Positions 6,707-11,080 of a DNA stretch of 11,080 nt are shown piece by piece. The stretch is from an uncultured Holophagaceae bacterium (GTDB taxonomy: Bacteria > Acidobacteriota > Holophagae > Holophagales > Holophagaceae): positions 1 to 11,080 of the forward strand of contig CAIXHJ010000255.1 of NCBI GenBank assembly GCA_903919165.1, written 5' to 3'. The position numbers were made by a program, and so were the translations under genes. Each line of letters starts with the position of its first letter. Within the stretch, counting starts at the first letter, position 1. The notes beneath the pieces were generated by a model. The model saw nothing but the letters and a program-made list of their open reading frames with translations, ran no database searches and was not told where the DNA came from.

Positions 6707-7501
6707 CTACCTGAGGCGGAAGGGCATCGTCAACTTGAAACGGGCGTACTGGGGCTGCCCATTCAACAAGGCAGGTTCAAATTTCCACTGCATGGCATAG
6801 GCTTCCGCGGTGGGCCTCAACTGGGGCGGACCCTCCTTGGCCACGGCCGAGGTCGGGATGCCATCGGGCCCGACGACGATCTCGACGACCACGGTCCCCT
6901 GGATCTTGGCGATCTTGGCGAGGGCGGGATAGGGAGGTGCGGGCGGCTGGTACTTGATCTTGATCTGGCTGAAGTCGAAGTCCACCACCTTGCCTTGGCC
7001 GGACCCGCCGATCACGCCGCCCACGACGCCGCCAATGACGCCGCCGGGCACGCCGCCGGGCACGCCGCCAGGAACACCGCCGAGCGAATGATCCTGCTTG
7101 GGTAGTTCCTTGGGAGCCTGCTCCGGCACCACTTCCTGCCGAGGGTCGATGGGGGTCGTGTCAACCTTCCCCACGGAAACGGCCATCGGCGGCGGGGGTG
7201 GGGGCGGTGGCGGAGGTGGCGGGGGCGGAGGTGGCGGGGGTGCAATATCGGCCTTTTCCGTGAGGTCGATGCCCACCGACTTGATCACCTTCTTGCCAGC
7301 ATCGGTCTGCTTCGCCAGCTGGATGGCCACGAAGGCGAAGAGTCCGTACATCAAGATGGTGGTCGGGATCGTCACCCTGGGGTTGCCCCGCTTGATGGCC
7401 TCGTTTCCGGCGGACAGGGAGGTCCGGTAGACCGCATCCTCCAGCGTCTCTACATGGGCGATTGGCTTGGCGGGACCGGGTTTCTGGGGTTCTTTGCTCA
7501 T
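6707..7501 (-). CDS. tonB: TonB energy-transducing protein with proline and glycine-valine linker
   Basis: The 264-residue protein has a long cytoplasmic N-terminus (1-46), one membrane helix (about 47-63, TTILMYGLFAFVAIQLA), a linker and a C-terminal TonB domain (about 185-264). The domain starts with the typical YPALAKIAKIQGTVVVEIVV, continues with GPDGIPTSA and ends with WKFEPALLNGQPQYARFKLTMPFRLR. The linker holds 18 consecutive prolines (88-105) and six GGVP-like tetrads (141-164). In other TonB proteins an EP/KP-rich stretch spans the periplasm; the same role is inferred here. The ATG at 7501 is preceded by GGGAG (complement of 7506-7510) four bases away. The N-terminal cytoplasmic extension of about 46 residues is longer than in E. 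coli TonB. The gene heads the tonB-exbB-exbD-exbD operon. No TonB-dependent receptor lies in the window, so the substrate is unknown. Confidence 0.92.
   Translation of the reverse strand: MSKEPQKPGPAKPIAHVETLEDAVYRTSLSAGNEAIKRGNPRVTIPTTILMYGLFAFVAIQLAKQTDAGKKVIKSVGIDLTEKADIAPPPPPPPPPPPPPPPPPPMAVSVGKVDTTPIDPRQEVVPEQAPKELPKQDHSLGGVPGGVPGGVPGGVIGGVVGGVIGGSGQGKVVDFDFSQIKIKYQPPAPPYPALAKIAKIQGTVVVEIVVGPDGIPTSAVAKEGPPQLRPTAEAYAMQWKFEPALLNGQPQYARFKLTMPFRLR
7004..7081 (-). repeat. 12-nt tandem repeat coding for GGV(P/I/V) tetrads in TonB
   Basis: The coding strand reads six successive 12-nt units for Gly-Gly-Val-X (X = Pro, Pro, Pro, Ile, Val, Ile) plus a final Gly-Gly. Adjacent units are nearly identical in DNA (GGCGGCGTGCCC twice in a row), which points to growth by slippage or unequal crossing-over. 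The repeat lies between the proline run and the TonB C-terminal domain. Confidence 0.9.
7187..7240 (-). repeat. Run of 18 proline codons in TonB
   Basis: All 18 codons between the Met codon at 7184-7186 and the Ala codon at 7241-7243 are CCN, using a mixture of CCC, CCG, CCA and CCT. The mixed codons argue against recent single-codon slippage and suggest selection for the protein sequence. Runs of this length normally stall ribosomes and depend on elongation factor P for translation. Confidence 0.92.
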
Positions 7502-7526
7502 GCGACTCCCTTGAAGTCCAGGAGGG

Positions 7527-7566
7527 AAAAAACAGCAAGCCGAACCGTCGGAAACAGCGGTTCGGC
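7527..7566 (-). promoter_or_regulatory. Terminator-like hairpin in the tonB leader (candidate attenuator)
   Basis: Read on the - strand, GCCGAACCG (complement of 7558-7566) pairs perfectly with CGGTTCGGC (complement of 7539-7547) across a 10-nt loop. After six bases comes a run of six T (complement of 7527-7532). It sits 26 bases before the tonB start codon and downstream of the candidate promoter, with no - strand gene before it. Placed here, it would control read-through into tonB rather than end a gene. A second small hairpin (CTGGG/CCCAG, 7588-7602) precedes it. I saw no leader peptide and recognised no riboswitch. Confidence 0.5.
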
Positions 7567-7726
7567 CTCAAAGGATGGGGTAAAGAACTGGGGCGAGCCC
7601 AGCGGCTAAGATGGCAAAGGGGAGCGGGTTGGTCAAGCATTGAAAGGCAGCGCGATCCCCCATGAATGAAGTATCCCGCTATTTTCTCATGAACACCGCA
7701 ACATCCTTTGAGTTGTGAAAAGGATG
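7567..7726. repeat. Three copies of AAAGGATG in the divergent tonB/tgt region
   Basis: AAAGGATG occurs at 7570-7577 and 7719-7726, and inverted (CATCCTTT) at 7702-7709. The last two form a dyad with a 9-base spacer. The first and the inverted copy extend to an 11-base perfect inverted repeat (CTCAAAGGATG at 7567-7577, CATCCTTTGAG at 7702-7712) that brackets the candidate tonB promoter. The arrangement could be operator half-sites for a regulator of one or both directions, or a hairpin in the tgt leader. No regulator can be named. Confidence 0.45.
7608..7636 (-). promoter_or_regulatory. Candidate sigma-70-type promoter for the tonB operon
   Basis: On the - strand, TTGACC (complement of 7631-7636) matches the -35 consensus at five of six bases. 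After a 17-base spacer comes CATCTT (complement of 7608-7613), only three of six for the -10. Predicted transcription would start near 7600, giving a leader of about 100 bases. The spacing is ideal but the -10 is weak, so the call is tentative. I see no clear Fur-box match beside it. Confidence 0.4.
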
Positions 7727-7764
7727 CAACTGCTCATTCTTGCCAAGAAAACCAGGTCGCCATC

Positions 7765-8913
7765 ATGCCGCAGGTCAACAATCCGGACTTTACATTTTGC
7801 AAAAAATCTGGCGCCGACACCACTCCCGCCCGGTCCGGCAGCTTCCTCACCGGTCATGGCGAGGTCCTGACGCCGGCCTTCATGCCAGTGGGTACCCAGG
7901 GCACGGTGAAGGGCATCACCCCGGTCCAGCTGCTGGAGATCGGACCCCAGGTGATCCTGGGCAACACCTATCACCTGGGCCTGCGGCCGGGCGATGGGCT
8001 GGTGGCGCAGATGGGCGGTCTGCACCGGTTCATGGGCTGGGCGGGCCCCATTCTCACGGATTCCGGGGGCTTCCAGGTCTTCTCCCTGGCCTCCCTGAGG
8101 AAGATGACCGAGGACGGAGTCGCCTTCCAGGGCCACATCGATGGCAGCCCCCAGTTCCTCTCGCCAGAGCGCAGCTTGGAGATCCAGCGGAACCTGGGCT
8201 CGGACATCTGCATGGCCCTGGACGAGTGCCCGCCCGGGCGCACGGAACGGTCCAAGCTGGAGATCAGCATGGCCCGCACCACCCGTTGGCTGGCCCGCAG
8301 CCGGGCGGTGCCATTGCAGCCCCATCAGGGACTCTTCGCCATCAACCAGGGGGGCACCTTTCTTGATCTCAGGCGCCGGCACCTGGCTGAGGCCCTGGAG
8401 CTCGACGCCAGGACCCCATTCCAGGGCTTTGCGGTGGGGGGACTCAGCGTCGGCGAGCCCAAGGAGGAGATGAACGCCGTTCTGGCCGAGTTCGTGAAGG
8501 AACTGCCCGAGGACCGGCCCCGCTACCTGATGGGGGTGGGGACCCCGGAGGACCTGCTCTTCGGCATCGAGCAGGGCGTGGATCTCTTCGACTGCGTCCT
8601 GCCCAGCCGGGAGGCCCGCCACGGGCGCATCCTCACCAGCCGGGGCAGGCTCAACCTCAAGAATGCCAGGCACCGGGAGGTGGATCGGCCCCTGGACCCG
8701 GATTGCACCTGCTATACCTGCCGCACCTTCTCCCGGGCCTACCTGCACCATCTGTTCCGCTGCGGGGAGCTGCTGGGGTTCACGCTGAACACGATCCACA
8801 ACCTGAGCTACACTGTGGGACTCACCCGCGCCGCGCGGCAGGCCCTGCTGGAGAATCGGTTTCCGGCCTTCGCCCAGTCCGCTCGCGCTGGATGGTTGAC
8901 CGAGGAGCCCTGA
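7765..8913 (+). CDS. tgt: tRNA-guanine transglycosylase
   Basis: The 382-residue enzyme exchanges guanine-34 for preQ1 in tRNAs with GUN anticodons, a step of queuosine synthesis. TDSGGFQVFSL holds Asp99, the first active-site aspartate. GVDLFDCVLPSREARHG holds Asp276, which aligns with the nucleophile (Asp280 of the Zymomonas enzyme). The zinc site is complete: C314, C316, C319 and H345. Length agrees with the E. coli enzyme (375 residues). The frame is open from a TTG at 7708, but that would add 19 residues not typical of the family and has no ribosome binding site. ATG 7765 is preferred, though its own site (AGGT at 7754-7757) is weak. The gene starts the tgt-yajC-secDF cluster, an order common in bacteria. 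Confidence 0.95.
   Translation: MPQVNNPDFTFCKKSGADTTPARSGSFLTGHGEVLTPAFMPVGTQGTVKGITPVQLLEIGPQVILGNTYHLGLRPGDGLVAQMGGLHRFMGWAGPILTDSGGFQVFSLASLRKMTEDGVAFQGHIDGSPQFLSPERSLEIQRNLGSDICMALDECPPGRTERSKLEISMARTTRWLARSRAVPLQPHQGLFAINQGGTFLDLRRRHLAEALELDARTPFQGFAVGGLSVGEPKEEMNAVLAEFVKELPEDRPRYLMGVGTPEDLLFGIEQGVDLFDCVLPSREARHGRILTSRGRLNLKNARHREVDRPLDPDCTCYTCRTFSRAYLHHLFRCGELLGFTLNTIHNLSYTVGLTRAARQALLENRFPAFAQSARAGWLTEEP
8902..8907 (+). promoter_or_regulatory. yajC ribosome binding site inside the end of tgt
   Basis: GAGGAG lies within the last tgt codons, six bases before ATG 8914. The tgt stop TGA (8911-8913) touches the yajC start codon directly, so the two genes are very likely translated in a coupled way. 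Confidence 0.7.
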
Positions 8914-9228
8914 ATGATGTTCGCCCTGTTCCAACAGACCCCCGCCTCCGGCCCTCCTGGCTGGACCCAGTTCGTGTTCATCGGCGGCATGGCCCTGATG
9001 TTCTACTTCCTGCTTATCCGACCCCAAAGCAAGGCCCGCAAGGAGATGGAGGCCCGCCTGTCAAAGCTGAAGTCCGGCGACGAAGTCGTGCTCAGCTCCG
9101 GCCTCTACGCCACCATCGACCGGGTCGAGGACAAGGATCTCTGGATCAAGCTCGGCAACTCCGTGGTGAAGGCCCGACGCACCGCTGTCGCAAGCCTGGC
9201 CTCCGAGCCTGAAACCAAGCAGAAGTGA
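8914..9228 (+). CDS. yajC: Preprotein translocase subunit YajC
   Basis: The 104-residue protein has one N-terminal membrane helix (about 19-36, QFVFIGGMALMFYFLLI) followed at once by RPQSKARKEMEARLSKLKSG, the family hallmark, and a small cytoplasmic domain with GDEVVLSSGLYATIDRV. YajC joins SecD and SecF in the accessory complex of the SecYEG translocon. The start codon follows the tgt stop without a gap, and a second ATG at 8917 is a possible alternative. The gene precedes secDF by 57 bases, as expected for this cluster. Confidence 0.95.
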   Translation: MMFALFQQTPASGPPGWTQFVFIGGMALMFYFLLIRPQSKARKEMEARLSKLKSGDEVVLSSGLYATIDRVEDKDLWIKLGNSVVKARRTAVASLASEPETKQK

Positions 9229-9242
9229 TCCTCCCGACCTTC

Positions 9243-9265
9243 CGGGCCGGCGACCTGCCGGCCCG
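9243..9265 (+). other. Strong GC hairpin between yajC and secDF
   Basis: CGGGCCGGC (9243-9251) pairs perfectly with GCCGGCCCG (9257-9265) across the loop GACCT. The following CTTCCTGT is not a T-run, so full termination is unlikely. It sits eight bases before the ribosome binding site of secDF. Possible roles are partial termination, RNA processing, or setting the relative amounts of YajC and SecDF. Confidence 0.6.
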
Positions 9266-9273
9266 CTTCCTGT

Positions 9274-9279
9274 AAGGAG
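9274..9279 (+). promoter_or_regulatory. Ribosome binding site deciding the GTG start of secDF
   Basis: AAGGAG ends six bases before GTG 9286. The resulting N-terminus, MTKRSLWRLAIVLAVLF, gives the short charged end and first membrane helix expected of SecD. No ATG start in this frame fits as well. Confidence 0.75.
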
Positions 9280-9285
9280 CGCCCC

Positions 9286-11080
9286 GTGACCAAACGGAGC
9301 CTCTGGCGCCTTGCCATTGTCCTGGCCGTGTTGTTCGGCTGTGGTTATTTCTTCCTGCCCCTCTCCAAGGTCAAGCTGGGCCTGGACCTCCGTGGCGGTG
9401 TCCACTTCGAGCTGGAGGTCCAGGGCCAGGAGGCCCTCGCCGCCGATCTCCGGGACAGCAAGGACCGCCTGGTGTCCCGCCTCAAAGAGAAGGGCCTGCC
9501 CGGGGCCATGGTGCGCGTGGATGGCGAAGTCCTGCGCGTGGAAGGCACTGGCGCCGACCAGAAGGCCACGGTGGAGAAGGTCGCCAAGGACTTCTTCCCC
9601 GGCTACGCCGTCACCACCGAGGGCGACAACTTCCGGCTCACACAGAAAGCCGACTACCAGAAGCAGCTGAAGGACGACGCAAACAAGCGGGCCCTCGAGG
9701 TCATCGAGAAGCGCATCCGGGACATCGACCCCGCCAACGTGCTCGAACCCGAGATCACCGCCAGCGGCGCCGATGGGAGCCGCATCGTGGTCGAGATTCC
9801 CGGCATCGAGGAAGGGGACCGCGAGCGCATCAAGAAGCTCCTGTCCACTCCCGGCCACCTCGAGCAGCGCCTTCTGGCCAAGGCTCCCCAGATCTACTTC
9901 GCCTCGAAGGACGAGGCCCTGGCCTTCTTCAAGGACGTGATCCCCCCTGAGTTCGAGCTTCTGCCCGAGATCGAAAGCGAGCGCCAGGCCCGCCGGGCCG
10001 GCCAGCCCGTGGTCAAGGCTAAGCCCGGCGAGGAGAAGATCAGCAAGTGGGTCCTCCTGGAAAGCCGCGTGGCGGTGGACGGCGCCGACATCATCGATTC
10101 CCATCGCGCCTCCAATGCGCAGACCGAGGCCAACGAAGTCAACTTCACCCTCAACAAAAAGGGGGACGATGACTTCGCCCGGCTGACCGGCATCGCCTCC
10201 GAGGAGAACCGGCTCATCGCCATCGTGCTGGACCGCAAGATCGTCACCGAGCTCAGCGCCAAGGAGAAGATCATCGGTGGCGCCGTGCGCATCAGCGGCA
10301 GCTTCACCGCCCAGGAGGCCGACGACCTCGCCAGCCAGCTCCGCAGCGGCGCCCTCCGCGCGCCCATGAAGTTCCTGGAAGAGCGCGTGGTGGGCCCCGG
10401 CCTGGGCCGCGACTCCATCCACGCGGGCGTGCGGTCCGCGCTGGTGGGCTTCATCACCATCATCGGCTTCATGGTGTTCTTCTACCGCTGGTCCGGCACC
10501 AACGCCATCATCGCCCTCACGGTGAACGTGATCGTGATGATGGGCCTGCTGGGCTCCTTCCGCGCCACCCTCACCCTGCCGGGCATCGCCGGCTTCGTGC
10601 TCACCTTGGGCATGGCGGTGGACGCCAACATCCTCATCTTCGAGCGCATCAAAGAGGAACTGGGCCTCGGCAAGAGCGTGCCCGGCGCCATCGACGCGGG
10701 CTTCAACCGCGTGTTCTGGACCATCGTGGACAGCCACGTGACCCAGCTGTTCGCGGCGCTGCTGCTCTTCATCTTCGGCACGGGTCCTGTGAAGGGCTTC
10801 GCCGTGACCCTCACCGTGGGCGTCGTGGCCTCGCTGTTCACCAGCATCTACATCAGCCGCTTCATCTATGACTGGATCCTGGAGCGCCACCCCGGCACCA
10901 AGGTGCTGTCCGTGGGCACCCACACCTTCTTCAAGGGATCCTCCTTCGATTTCATGAAGTACAAGGGCCAGGCCCTCGCCATCTCCTGGGGCATCATCGT
11001 CATTTCCATCCTCTTCGTGCAGCCCTGGAACCTCACCCACAACAAGCGCATCCACCTCGGCATGCAGTTCGTGGGCGGCA
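9286..11080 (+). CDS. secDF: SecD-SecF fusion protein translocase subunit (3' end outside window)
   Basis: Open for 598 codons with no stop before the window edge. SecD part: first membrane helix (about 6-26), the LGLDLRGG motif (31-38), a periplasmic region up to about 365 with VVGPGLGRDSIHAG (368-381) leading into the helices, and five more helices between about 381 and 527. GMAVDANILIFERIKEE (442-458) contains Asp446, equivalent to the proton-path aspartate (Asp519 in E. coli SecD). FGTGPVKGFAVTLTVG (497-512) is also typical. After about residue 545 the same frame continues with THTFFKGSSFDFMKYKGQALAIS and a further helix (564-578), then HLGMQFVGG. This matches the start of SecF (FFK..NFDF, helix, then a G-x-x-F-x-GG). 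SecD and SecF are therefore one polypeptide, as in Bacillus SecDF. It uses the proton gradient to help pull proteins through SecYEG. Most of the SecF part is outside the window. Confidence 0.93.
   Translation, partial: MTKRSLWRLAIVLAVLFGCGYFFLPLSKVKLGLDLRGGVHFELEVQGQEALAADLRDSKDRLVSRLKEKGLPGAMVRVDGEVLRVEGTGADQKATVEKVAKDFFPGYAVTTEGDNFRLTQKADYQKQLKDDANKRALEVIEKRIRDIDPANVLEPEITASGADGSRIVVEIPGIEEGDRERIKKLLSTPGHLEQRLLAKAPQIYFASKDEALAFFKDVIPPEFELLPEIESERQARRAGQPVVKAKPGEEKISKWVLLESRVAVDGADIIDSHRASNAQTEANEVNFTLNKKGDDDFARLTGIASEENRLIAIVLDRKIVTELSAKEKIIGGAVRISGSFTAQEADDLASQLRSGALRAPMKFLEERVVGPGLGRDSIHAGVRSALVGFITIIGFMVFFYRWSGTNAIIALTVNVIVMMGLLGSFRATLTLPGIAGFVLTLGMAVDANILIFERIKEELGLGKSVPGAIDAGFNRVFWTIVDSHVTQLFAALLLFIFGTGPVKGFAVTLTVGVVASLFTSIYISRFIYDWILERHPGTKVLSVGTHTFFKGSSFDFMKYKGQALAISWGIIVISILFVQPWNLTHNKRIHLGMQFVGG

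Noticed and set aside
7567..7707. Fur box or preQ1 riboswitch in the tonB/tgt gap
   Set aside because: No GATAATGATAATCATTATC-like palindrome and no preQ1 aptamer pattern could be recognised.
7708..7764. Extended tgt start at TTG 7708
   Set aside because: It would add 19 residues unlike the family N-terminus, has no ribosome binding site, and lies inside the inverted repeat. ATG 7765 fits the family length.
9061..11055. Long open frame of about 660 codons on the - strand opposite secDF
   Set aside because: The + strand frame encodes clear SecD and SecF motifs. The antisense frame has low-complexity His/Glu/Gly-rich translation, typical of the complement of GC-rich codons.

Overview
The window is GC-rich bacterial DNA from a Gram-negative organism, shown by a TonB-ExbB-ExbD energy-transduction operon and a Sec export operon. 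Gene content and style (GTG/TTG starts, two ExbD paralogues behind one ExbB, an EF-G-like paralogue, a joined SecD-SecF) would suit an acidobacterium of the Holophaga/Geothrix type. That placement is inference from memory; a deltaproteobacterial-type genome is not excluded.

Layout: (1) 1-92 holds the structured tail of an upstream transcript and a clear intrinsic terminator. (2) 166-2205 (+) encodes a divergent EF-G-like translational GTPase, followed at 2339-3817 (+) by a PDZ/radical-SAM/DUF512 protein of unknown function. (3) 3947-4834 (+) encodes a ten-helix EamA/DMT-family transporter. It converges on the next operon and shares with it a hairpin terminator made of two copies of a self-complementary octamer. 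(4) 7501-4881 (-) is tonB-exbB-exbD-exbD, with a candidate promoter and a roughly 100-nt leader containing a terminator-like hairpin. (5) 7765-11080 (+) is tgt-yajC-secDF, the common queuosine/Sec gene cluster. The last gene reads without a stop from SecD into the start of SecF and runs off the window.

How they work together: the TonB operon would couple the inner-membrane proton gradient to outer-membrane receptors or another envelope process; no receptor gene is present here. YajC and SecDF act on the SecYEG translocon, while Tgt modifies tRNA and is linked to them only by shared transcription. The EF-G-like gene and the DUF512 gene lie in tandem, but any joint role is unknown.

Most of the window is ordinary housekeeping sequence. 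The parts most worth a second look are the altered GTPase motifs of the EF-G-like protein, the attenuator-like tonB leader with its repeated octamer in the divergent tonB/tgt region, the low-complexity linker of TonB, and the SecD-SecF fusion. I found no CRISPR array, insertion sequence, tRNA, rRNA or phage-like module.
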